The notes below the pieces were generated by a model. That model made no database searches. It had not been told where the DNA came from and was given only the letters and a program-made list of their open reading frames with translations. Shown in pieces: positions 1-5,462 of a stretch of 5,462 nucleotides of DNA. Position numbers and translations under genes: made by a program. Origin of the DNA: UBA3263 sp964554335 (GTDB lineage: Bacteria > Bacteroidota > Bacteroidia > Bacteroidales > Muribaculaceae); NCBI GenBank assembly GCA_964554335.1, contig CAZKOF010000080.1, positions 1 through 5,462 of the forward strand. Direction: 5' to 3'. The first letter of the stretch is position 1; each line of letters begins with the position of its first letter.

Positions 1-21
1 GAATTTTTCAAAAGAATTGCT

Positions 22-29
22 TAACTTTG
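22..29 (+). promoter_or_regulatory. Isolated Bacteroidota -7-like element TAACTTTG
   Basis: TAACTTTG here matches the Bacteroidota -7 consensus TAnnTTTG and is identical to the element at 101-108. Its expected -33 partner would lie at or before position 1, so it cannot be checked. It could be a distal second promoter for the operon, giving a leader of about 115 nt, or a chance match in an AT-rich gap. Confidence 0.3.
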
Positions 30-44
30 TTGCACTTGCCACTT

Positions 45-61
45 GACTCTGCATCGGAGTC
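45..61. repeat. Short inverted repeat GACTC-N7-GAGTC
   Basis: GACTC at 45-49 and GAGTC at 57-61 are perfect inverted arms around a 7-nt spacer, and a T-G wobble could lengthen the stem by one pair. It lies between the two TAACTTTG elements. It could be a small hairpin in a transcript from the distal element or a dimeric protein site. Arms this short can arise by chance, and no T-run follows, so it is not called a terminator. Confidence 0.3.
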
Positions 62-64
62 TGT

Positions 65-74
65 CGGGCGCCCG
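65..74. repeat. Perfect 10-bp palindrome CGGGCGCCCG beside the -33 element
   Basis: CGGGCGCCCG is its own reverse complement and ends 2 nt before the TTTG at 77-80. It stands out as a pure G+C block in an otherwise AT-rich leader. Its position suits a regulator-binding site over or just upstream of the promoter, but nothing in the window identifies a regulator. Confidence 0.35.
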
Positions 75-76
75 CG

Positions 77-108
77 TTTGCATACTACGGGATTTTTTCG
101 TAACTTTG
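77..108 (+). promoter_or_regulatory. Bacteroidota-type promoter of the four-gene operon
   Basis: TTTG at 77-80 (-33) and TAACTTTG at 101-108 (-7) are separated by 20 nt. This matches the TTTG / TAnnTTTG promoter used by the primary sigma factor of Bacteroidota. Transcription would start a few bases after 108, leaving a leader of roughly 30 nt before the ATG at 146. No comparable promoter was seen in the 5-, 17- and 3-nt gaps between the later genes, so this one probably drives all four. Confidence 0.75.
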
Positions 109-145
109 GCGCGAAATCTGATCATTCATCTACCACCTCATTATC

Positions 146-655
146 ATGAAGAAACATTTCGGGAGCCTGATTCTTGCACTTTCCGCCATTGCGGCGCCCT
201 TGCCCGTTGCGGCCGATGATGCCGTGAGCACCTTCAACGTTGTGAGAATTGACCGCGCCGACGGCGTTACCGAGCGTTTGCGGCTTGACCCTGAGCTTGT
301 TATTAAATTTGCCGGAAACGCAATATTTCTCGTTCACCCCGAGATTACCGTCGAATACCCTGTCGACGACCTTTCGTCGTTCACTTATGAGTCGGTTGCG
401 GCCCCCGGACTCTATGACGGCACTCATGAGTCGGCGTCGCTGACCGAGGTCGAGGCTCCCGCCAAAACCGTCACCATCACCCCGGACGAAATCTCGGTTG
501 CGGGACCGGATGCGATTCTGCTCTATGACCTGCGCGGAATAATGCAGGCGCGCGGCGAGTCGGATGGCTCGGTTGCCACTCTGTCGACCGCAGGAGTGCC
601 TGCGGGTATCTACATTGTGCGCTGCGGAGCGCTAACCCTTAAAATTTCTCTGTGA
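146..655 (+). CDS. Small secreted protein with beta-rich module and T9SS-like C-terminal tail
   Basis: This 169-aa protein has no enzymatic motif that I recognise. Residues 1-23 form a Sec signal peptide (MKKH, then a hydrophobic run; likely cleavage after VAA). Residues 30-82 are a small module seen in many secreted Bacteroidales proteins: a strand ending in VVRIDRADG, then IKFAGNAIFL, then ITVEYPVDDLSSFTY. Residues 83-116 look like a linker. Residues 117-169 resemble the T9SS type A C-terminal domain: LLYDLRG, then VPAGIYIVRCGALTLKISL. The final residues are uncharged apart from one Lys, unlike the basic end of many such tails. It is the first gene after the promoter and ends 5 nt before the CotH gene. 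The same module and tail recur in the third gene. It is probably exported to the cell surface. A role as partner or substrate of the neighbouring CotH protein is inference. Confidence 0.85.
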   Translation: MKKHFGSLILALSAIAAPLPVAADDAVSTFNVVRIDRADGVTERLRLDPELVIKFAGNAIFLVHPEITVEYPVDDLSSFTYESVAAPGLYDGTHESASLTEVEAPAKTVTITPDEISVAGPDAILLYDLRGIMQARGESDGSVATLSTAGVPAGIYIVRCGALTLKISL

Positions 656-660
656 GCGCT

Positions 661-2466
661 ATGAAAACACTCGCTCGATGTCTGTTGTTTATTCTTCCGG
701 GTTCCGTAGCGTCTTCTGCAATCGCCCAGGAAAAATTTATCCATATCTATCAGACTGAAAAGGATGAGGTGACCGAAAAGGTTGTCAGCTACGTCGACCC
801 TGTCACCGGCAAGGAGTATTGGGACGAGGTTACCAAAATCTTGGGCCGTTTCGATTCTTATCCCTATTCGATGGTCGACAGCATCTCGTTCACCACGCGC
901 TCTGCCGACGGATATCAGCGCATGAAAGTGCGTCATCATGCCGACGGCAAATCGTCGGTCAAAATTTTCGGCTTGCCCGGCATTTCGCACTGGACGGTGG
1001 GCCCCGATGTGCCTGAGTTCCGCATAAACACGACTACTCCCTCATATACCGAGGTGCCCGACAAGGAGACCTACCTCGACGCTACGCTCACGATTGACGG
1101 CCGCGGAGTCTATGATGATTTCACGGGCGATGTCAAAGTGCGCGGCCGCGGCAACTCGACGTGGAACATGCCGAAGAAGGCTTACCGCCTAAAACTCCCC
1201 GTGAAGACAAAGCTCTGCGGTTACCGCAAAGCAAAAAACTATGTCCTGCTGGCCAATTATATCGACATGTCGTTCATGCGCAACGAGGTGGCTGCCCTGG
1301 CAACGCAGTATGCCGGAATGCCCTTCCCTCTTCATGCAACTCCGGTCGATGTCTATTTCAACGAAATATATAAAGGCTCCTACATGCTCATCGAAAAGGT
1401 CGGCATTAACAACGGCTCGGTCAACATGTCCGCGGCCCAAGAGGCTGAGTCGTGTATGTTCCAGCTCGACGTGAGCTATGATGAGGACTACAAGGTACAG
1501 ACCCCGATTTTCAAACTTCCGCTGATGCACAAAGACCCCGATCTTCCCGAGGACAAAGAGATGGCTATGGAGTGGTTCGAGGGCTGGTGCAAGGATTTTT
1601 ATGAAATGGAGGCGGCGGTGGCTTCGGGCACGAACGTTGCCGATTATATTGACTATACCACCCTGGCGCAATATCTGCTCGTGTTCAACCTGGCCGCCAA
1701 TCAGGAGCTCAACCACCCCAAGAGCGTATATATGTATAAGACCCGTGGCGGAAAATGGACTTTCGGTCCCTGTTGGGACTTTGACTGGGCTTTCGGCTAT
1801 TCGCCGACATATCGCGCGGAGTCGGCCGACGGTTACACAAAAGAGGAGATGGATCGCATGTTCAATGAGGCCATGTCCATTGCGAAGGAGAAATTCGGAT
1901 CGCCGGAAACCGGTGGCTGGGGCTTTTTTAACTATAACGGCACTGACCTGCTTTATACCGGCTACGAGCTGCTTGTCAAGGTCGGCAACAACTACGTGCT
2001 CTGGCCCTATCAGATGGCGTCATATGAACCGAGCTACCGCAACTTTTTGCTCGGAACGGGCAAGAATAACTCCGGCGCCGTCAATGGCAACTACACTCTC
2101 GGCAACGGCGGTGAGTTCTTCCTCTCTATTATTCAAGACAACCCCGAGTTCATGGCTGAATACAAGCGCGTATGGGACGAATTCTCGTCCAATCTCGACG
2201 CTTTCTGGGCCGATTTTGAGGCTTATGCAAAGGCTTTGGAGCCGAGCGCCGCGCGCAACCATACGGTCTGGGAACTATCATGGGGCTACGCCGAACCGGT
2301 CGATTCGGAGTTCGCCGACGTTGTTGACCAATCTTATCTCGGAGCCATCAATCAGCTGCGCCTATGGGTCAAGAAACGTATAGAATTTATCGGAGACCCG
2401 GCGCAGAACTATGGCCTCTATGACCCGCGCCTGAAATATGAGCGCGGCACGATCCCTTCCAATTAA
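661..2466 (+). CDS. Secreted CotH-kinase-family protein (first paralogue)
   Basis: This 601-aa protein is placed in the CotH family (PF08757), whose Bacillus and Rhizopus members are secreted or surface proteins with an atypical kinase fold; spore-coat CotH phosphorylates Ser residues. The start at ATG 661 gives a signal peptide of residues 1-22, cleaved at AIA|QEK. A GTG at 652 would overlap the previous stop and add only Met-Ser-Ala. Residues 24-77 form an N-terminal beta-rich segment ending in DSISF. CotH motifs follow: VRGRGNSTW at 160-168, KKAYRLKL at 172-179 (probable nucleotide-binding Lys), NYVLLANYIDMSFMRN at 193-208, VDVYFNEIYKGSYMLIEKV at 229-247, NQELNHPKSVYMYK at 347-360, and GKWTFGPCWDFDWAFGY at 364-380. 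The WDFD aspartates (373, 375) are the likely metal-binding or catalytic pair. Residues 381-485 include about 63 more residues than the second paralogue. There is no lipobox and no C-terminal sorting tail. The substrate is unknown. Confidence 0.9.
   Translation: MKTLARCLLFILPGSVASSAIAQEKFIHIYQTEKDEVTEKVVSYVDPVTGKEYWDEVTKILGRFDSYPYSMVDSISFTTRSADGYQRMKVRHHADGKSSVKIFGLPGISHWTVGPDVPEFRINTTTPSYTEVPDKETYLDATLTIDGRGVYDDFTGDVKVRGRGNSTWNMPKKAYRLKLPVKTKLCGYRKAKNYVLLANYIDMSFMRNEVAALATQYAGMPFPLHATPVDVYFNEIYKGSYMLIEKVGINNGSVNMSAAQEAESCMFQLDVSYDEDYKVQTPIFKLPLMHKDPDLPEDKEMAMEWFEGWCKDFYEMEAAVASGTNVADYIDYTTLAQYLLVFNLAANQELNHPKSVYMYKTRGGKWTFGPCWDFDWAFGYSPTYRAESADGYTKEEMDRMFNEAMSIAKEKFGSPETGGWGFFNYNGTDLLYTGYELLVKVGNNYVLWPYQMASYEPSYRNFLLGTGKNNSGAVNGNYTLGNGGEFFLSIIQDNPEFMAEYKRVWDEFSSNLDAFWADFEAYAKALEPSAARNHTVWELSWGYAEPVDSEFADVVDQSYLGAINQLRLWVKKRIEFIGDPAQNYGLYDPRLKYERGTIPSN
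1774..1812 (+). repeat. DNA direct repeat, copy 1, within the first CotH gene
   Basis: Positions 1774-1800 are identical, base for base over 27 nt, to 4941-4967. After one differing codon, 1804-1812 is identical to 4971-4979. The repeat encodes the WDFDWAFGY active-site motif. Identity includes synonymous third positions, whereas flanking homologous stretches differ at many of them. Confidence 0.85.
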
Positions 2467-2483
2467 AAAGTAATCACCCTGCG

Positions 2484-3863
2484 ATGAAAAAATACGTAAT
2501 AATTGCCACCGCCATGCTACTTGGCGCAGCCTCGACGGCTTCGGCATATAACCTGAAACGCGACGGCTGGAGCTGGGCTTCGTCGTCGATTTGCGACGCC
2601 GAGGGCACGGACATCACCGGACTTGACGGCATTCACGACGGCAGCACCTATACCTGCTGGCACTCTAACTATCATGCCGCCGCCGGCTCCCCCGAACGCT
2701 CCCACCCCCACTGGGTGCAGATTGACCGCGGCGACGACCGCTCGGAGTTCACAGGGCTGGCTTACCTGCCGCGCCAGTCAACGCCCAACCAGGCGTGTAC
2801 GTCATATTATATCTATGTAAGCGACACGGATATGAGCTCCACGCCGGCGACTACGGCCTACGACATCATCACTGCGCTCGGAACCCCGACGCTCACAGGC
2901 TCGTGGACCGGCGACATCACCGAAAAATATGCCCGCCTCGAAAAGGCCTCGACGGCGCGCTATATTCTCTTTGTCAACCTCGCCTCGTTAAATTCGAGTT
3001 CGGCGGCGTGTGCAGAGATGAACCTTTTCTACGGCACGCCCGAGGGCGACACCTCCAATCCTGCAACCGACGAATACAACGCTATCCGAATTACCCCCGT
3101 CAAGGCCGGAGCCGAGCCTCACCGCATCGCGACGCTCGACGGATCGTTGTCAATGTCGATGAGCTTCGGCTATGTGCGCCTCTCCAATAGCGACATTACT
3201 ATTGAATATGCTCCCGAGGAGGTTGCGAAATTCAACTTTGAACACTATGACTTCGCCGATAATGAAGTCTACTCGGGCGACAAAAAAGACGTGTTGACCT
3301 CCAAATTCGACTTGACGGTGCGCCCCCGCGCCGGAACCGTCGAGTCGCTCGATGAGGTCAGCATTATCATTGCCGCCTCGCGCAATGCCCGCGTAAACCC
3401 CGAGTCCACGGCGCCGATCAAGGTAACCTGCGGCGGCGAGATTTTCCTCTCGGTCGACCCTGCGGCTTTGGCAGGCTTCGCGACCGAAACGGGCTACTCG
3501 TTTTCCGGCATCGGGGCGACCGCTCCGGGAGAATATGTGCTCGCTATTCCCGCCAACCTGTTTATCGCCGCCGACGGCTCGCGCTCGTCGGGAGTATATC
3601 GCGAATGGACCATCGCCGGGCAGGATGCAATCGGCGAAATCACGTCAGACTGCCCGACCTTGACATTTGCAATCTCAGGCGGCATTCTAACCGTGGGCGG
3701 CATTGATGCCGGCGACTCCGCCATGCTATATGATGCCGCCGGCCGCCTCCGTGCCTCGGCAACGGCCAATGATGCCGGCCGCGTCAATATCAGCGTGTCC
3801 TCCCTGACGCCGGGCGTCTATCTCCTTAACGTCAATAACATAACCCTGAAAATCGTAATTTAA
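2484..3863 (+). CDS. Secreted F5/8 type C domain protein with T9SS-like tail
   Basis: This 459-aa protein starts with a signal peptide (residues 1-21, cleavage at ASA|YN). Residues 25-184 look like an F5/8 type C (discoidin) domain, a fold that usually binds carbohydrate or other surface ligands: WSWASSS at 29-35, GLDGIHDGSTYTCWHSNY at 46-63, HPHWVQIDRG at 74-83, then SYYIYVS and the closing YILFVNL and EMNLFYG strands. Residues 198-253 repeat the module of the first gene (NAIRITP, then DITIEYAPEEVAKFNFE). Residues 255-380 are a further beta-rich, Ig-like region with YVLAIPANLF and VYREWTIAG; I cannot name it. Residues 403-459 are a T9SS-like tail (MLYDAAGRLRAS, then LTPGVYLLNVNNITLKIVI), which ends without a basic cluster. 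It starts 17 nt after the first CotH gene and ends 3 nt before the second. It is probably a surface-exposed binding protein; its ligand and any modification by CotH are not shown. Confidence 0.88.
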   Translation: MKKYVIIATAMLLGAASTASAYNLKRDGWSWASSSICDAEGTDITGLDGIHDGSTYTCWHSNYHAAAGSPERSHPHWVQIDRGDDRSEFTGLAYLPRQSTPNQACTSYYIYVSDTDMSSTPATTAYDIITALGTPTLTGSWTGDITEKYARLEKASTARYILFVNLASLNSSSAACAEMNLFYGTPEGDTSNPATDEYNAIRITPVKAGAEPHRIATLDGSLSMSMSFGYVRLSNSDITIEYAPEEVAKFNFEHYDFADNEVYSGDKKDVLTSKFDLTVRPRAGTVESLDEVSIIIAASRNARVNPESTAPIKVTCGGEIFLSVDPAALAGFATETGYSFSGIGATAPGEYVLAIPANLFIAADGSRSSGVYREWTIAGQDAIGEITSDCPTLTFAISGGILTVGGIDAGDSAMLYDAAGRLRASATANDAGRVNISVSSLTPGVYLLNVNNITLKIVI

Positions 3864-3866
3864 GCC

Positions 3867-5381
3867 ATGACTCTTTTGCAAAAAATCTTCGCGCTGCTGC
3901 TTCCCGCCGCCGCGCTGACGGCCTCCGCTCAAGACCCCTGGCTCCATATCTATTATCCCGAAGGCAGCGACTATCGCGCTTTCGACATGACCGAGGAGGT
4001 GCTCGACATCACTTTTGACGATACTACCGGCACCATGATTATCAATGGCGCAGACGGCTCGGAAACAAAGGCCTATGGCTCGCAGATGGACTACTTCAAC
4101 ATCGGGCCGAATGTTGCCGTGCTGCGCATAGTGACCGAAGATCCCTACCTCTATGAGGTGTATTCCAAAAAGGAATATCTCGACGCAACGCTCTATTTCG
4201 AGGGCCGCGGGCGGCAGGACGATTTCGAGATGCCCGTCAAGGTGCGCGGCCGCGGAAACTCCACCTGGAGTTACGATAAGAAACCCTATCGACTGAAGTT
4301 CACCGAGAAGCAGCGCATGCTGCTTCCGAAGAAGGCTAAGAACTTCGTGCTCCTCGCAAACTATATAGATGAGTCGATGATGCGCAACTTCGCCGCATTC
4401 AAGTTCGGCGACGTCATCGGCATGCCATGGATTCACCATGCTCAGCCCGTCGACGTCTATTTCAACGGTTACTACAAAGGCTCATACATGCTCACCGAAA
4501 AAGTCGGGTTCAACAACGGCTCGGTCGATATCCAAGCCGCCGACGAGCCCAACTCCATCATGCTCGAGCTCGATAACAACAACGTTGGGCGCGACCACGT
4601 CACCGGCGAGGTCATATGCACAGAAGACGATATCTTCTTCGCATCGGAACTCTACGGCGACGGGTCGGGATGCTTCTTCCCCGTCAAGATCAAAGACCCC
4701 GACGCCCCGACCGTGGCCGCCGACAGCATTGCCTGGGTTGCAAAATGGAAAGCCGACTTCGACCGCTTCATGGAAGTTGTCAGAGAGGGTAATGCAGAGG
4801 CGATTTTCGAACAGTGTGACCTGGAGTCGTTGGTGCGCTATGTTATGGTCTTCAACTTCTGCTGCAACCAGGAACTTGACCACCCCAAGAGTGTATATGT
4901 ATATAAAACCGAGGGGGGTAAGTGGTACTTCGGTCCTTGCTGGGACTTTGACTGGGCTTTCGGCTATCAGCCGACATATTATAACGGCTCCGACAACTAC
5001 TGGGGAGTACAGACCGGTGAGAGCTACGAGAATCCCCTGTTCGGCAACAATAATAGCGTGGGCTCCACTACCGACGACGGCAATGCCGGCATATTTTTCT
5101 ATAAGCTATGCAACACCGAGCAGTTCCGTACGCGCTTCGACGAGCTTTGGGCCGAATTCACCAAAAACGGTGCGGCGCAATTTTGGGCTGATTTCGATTC
5201 CTATGCCGCCATGTTGCGCCCCTCGGCCAATCTTCAGGGCCTCGACCGCGAGAAGTATCGCCGCTTCGATAGCCACGTTGAAGCCCTGCGTATCTGGCTC
5301 GAAGGACGCATCAACTTCATTTCCAACGACCCGAACCGAGGGCTTTGGAAGGACGGCGTTTTTGACAAATACGTCCGGTAA
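3867..5381 (+). CDS. Secreted CotH-kinase-family protein (second paralogue)
   Basis: This 504-aa protein is a CotH-family paralogue of the product of 661-2466. Residues 1-21 are a signal peptide (cleavage at ASA|QDP) with no lipobox. A short N-terminal segment runs to LDITF at 46-50 and lacks about 25 residues found at the same place in the first paralogue. The core motifs are VRGRGNSTW at 126-134, KKPYRLKF at 138-145, NFVLLANYIDESMMRN at 159-174, VDVYFNGYYKGSYMLTEKV at 195-213, NQELDHPKSVYVYK at 334-347, and GKWYFGPCWDFDWAFGY at 351-367 with the Asp pair at 360 and 362. The acidic stretch LELDNNN at 233-239 aligns with QLDVSYD in the paralogue. The C-terminal helical part is shared, as in LWAEF and ALRIWLEGRINFI. 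It lacks a sorting tail, so it may stay periplasmic. It starts 3 nt after the discoidin-domain gene, which implies coupled translation. Protein kinase activity is inferred from the family. Confidence 0.9.
   Translation: MTLLQKIFALLLPAAALTASAQDPWLHIYYPEGSDYRAFDMTEEVLDITFDDTTGTMIINGADGSETKAYGSQMDYFNIGPNVAVLRIVTEDPYLYEVYSKKEYLDATLYFEGRGRQDDFEMPVKVRGRGNSTWSYDKKPYRLKFTEKQRMLLPKKAKNFVLLANYIDESMMRNFAAFKFGDVIGMPWIHHAQPVDVYFNGYYKGSYMLTEKVGFNNGSVDIQAADEPNSIMLELDNNNVGRDHVTGEVICTEDDIFFASELYGDGSGCFFPVKIKDPDAPTVAADSIAWVAKWKADFDRFMEVVREGNAEAIFEQCDLESLVRYVMVFNFCCNQELDHPKSVYVYKTEGGKWYFGPCWDFDWAFGYQPTYYNGSDNYWGVQTGESYENPLFGNNNSVGSTTDDGNAGIFFYKLCNTEQFRTRFDELWAEFTKNGAAQFWADFDSYAAMLRPSANLQGLDREKYRRFDSHVEALRIWLEGRINFISNDPNRGLWKDGVFDKYVR
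4941..4979 (+). repeat. DNA direct repeat, copy 2, within the second CotH gene
   Basis: This is the counterpart of 1774-1812: 27 identical bases, three bases that differ as a codon (CAG against TCG), then nine identical bases. It encodes the active-site WDFDWAFGY segment followed by PTY. Confidence 0.85.
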
Positions 5382-5421
5382 GGGCCGCAAAGCCGCCGGT
5401 ACTACTCGCAGGGCAACCGCA

Positions 5422-5462
5422 TCAAAATTTGGCATTAAGAAGCATATCCCTAAGATAGTCGT
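5422..5462 (-). CDS. Possible 3' end of a convergent gene (partial)
   Basis: On the reverse strand an open frame enters from the right edge and stops at TGA (complement of 5422-5424). It encodes DYLRDMLLNAKF at the end. The residue mix looks like a protein C-terminus and the stop would lie 40 nt from the end of the second CotH gene, a normal convergent spacing. With only 12 complete codons visible, including a rare-looking AGG and low third-position GC compared with the operon, this could be chance. No function can be given. Confidence 0.22.
   Translation of the reverse strand, partial: DYLRDMLLNAKF

Noticed and set aside
1..24. Frame ending EFFKRIA then TAA at 22-24, which might be the 3' end of an upstream gene
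   Set aside because: Only seven codons are visible, and the stop falls inside the TAACTTTG element. Other frames are equally open for as long, so there is no support for coding.
1189..1716. 175-aa reverse-strand frame inside the first CotH gene
   Set aside because: It is antisense to the conserved CotH core (VDVYFN, KGSYM regions), and a very similar antisense frame occurs in the second CotH gene at 4482-4883, as expected when the forward sequence is what is conserved.
1601..2383. 260-aa forward frame inside the first CotH gene
   Set aside because: Its composition is dominated by Arg, Thr, Pro and Ser without any recognisable motif, as expected for an out-of-frame reading of GC-rich coding DNA. 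The CotH frame over the same bases has clear family motifs.
3726..4439. 237-aa reverse-strand frame spanning the junction of the discoidin-domain gene and the second CotH gene
   Set aside because: It runs antisense to a well-supported signal peptide, tail and CotH motifs in two genes, and has no motif of its own. It is best explained by the GC-rich third positions of the forward genes.
5382..5421. GGC-CGCAAA-GCC as a terminator after the last gene
   Set aside because: The stem is only 3 bp and no run of T follows.
1..5462. CRISPR array, insertion sequence, tRNA, rRNA or attachment site
   Set aside because: No spaced direct repeats, transposase-like frame, cloverleaf or terminal inverted repeats were seen. 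The only notable direct repeat is explained by the paralogous CotH genes.

Overview
The window is most likely a chromosomal segment from a fairly GC-rich member of the order Bacteroidales. A Muribaculaceae-like gut commensal would fit, but the family assignment is inference. The evidence is a Bacteroidota-type promoter (TTTG, 20-nt spacer, TAACTTTG) at 77-108, no strong Shine-Dalgarno sites, four Sec signal peptides, C-terminal domains like those of type IX secretion (T9SS) cargo, and CotH-kinase-family proteins of the kind common in gut Bacteroidetes.

Layout: positions 1-145 are an AT-rich, non-coding leader with two TAACTTTG elements, a small inverted repeat and a perfect 10-bp GC palindrome next to the -33 element. 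Four forward-strand genes follow, almost without gaps, and look like one operon. They are (A) 146-655, a 169-aa secreted protein with a small beta-rich module and a T9SS-like tail; (B) 661-2466, a 601-aa secreted CotH-family protein; (C) 2484-3863, a 459-aa secreted protein with an F5/8 type C (discoidin-like) domain, the same small module as A, a further beta-rich region and the same kind of tail; and (D) 3867-5381, a 504-aa secreted CotH-family protein paralogous to B. Intergenic gaps are 5, 17 and 3 nt. Positions 5382-5462 hold no forward gene. A short reverse frame ending at 5422 could be the 3' end of a convergent gene, but the evidence is weak.

The order is an alternation: tail protein, CotH, tail protein, CotH. 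A and C are homologous at the module and tail level, and B and D are homologous along their length, so the operon reads as two tandem copies of a two-gene unit. CotH proteins of Bacillus spore coats are atypical protein kinases that phosphorylate coat proteins encoded nearby. By analogy, each CotH protein here could modify the tail protein encoded just before it, in the periplasm or at the cell surface. That pairing is inference. The seen facts are the gene order, the signal peptides, the shared domains and the conserved CotH motifs.
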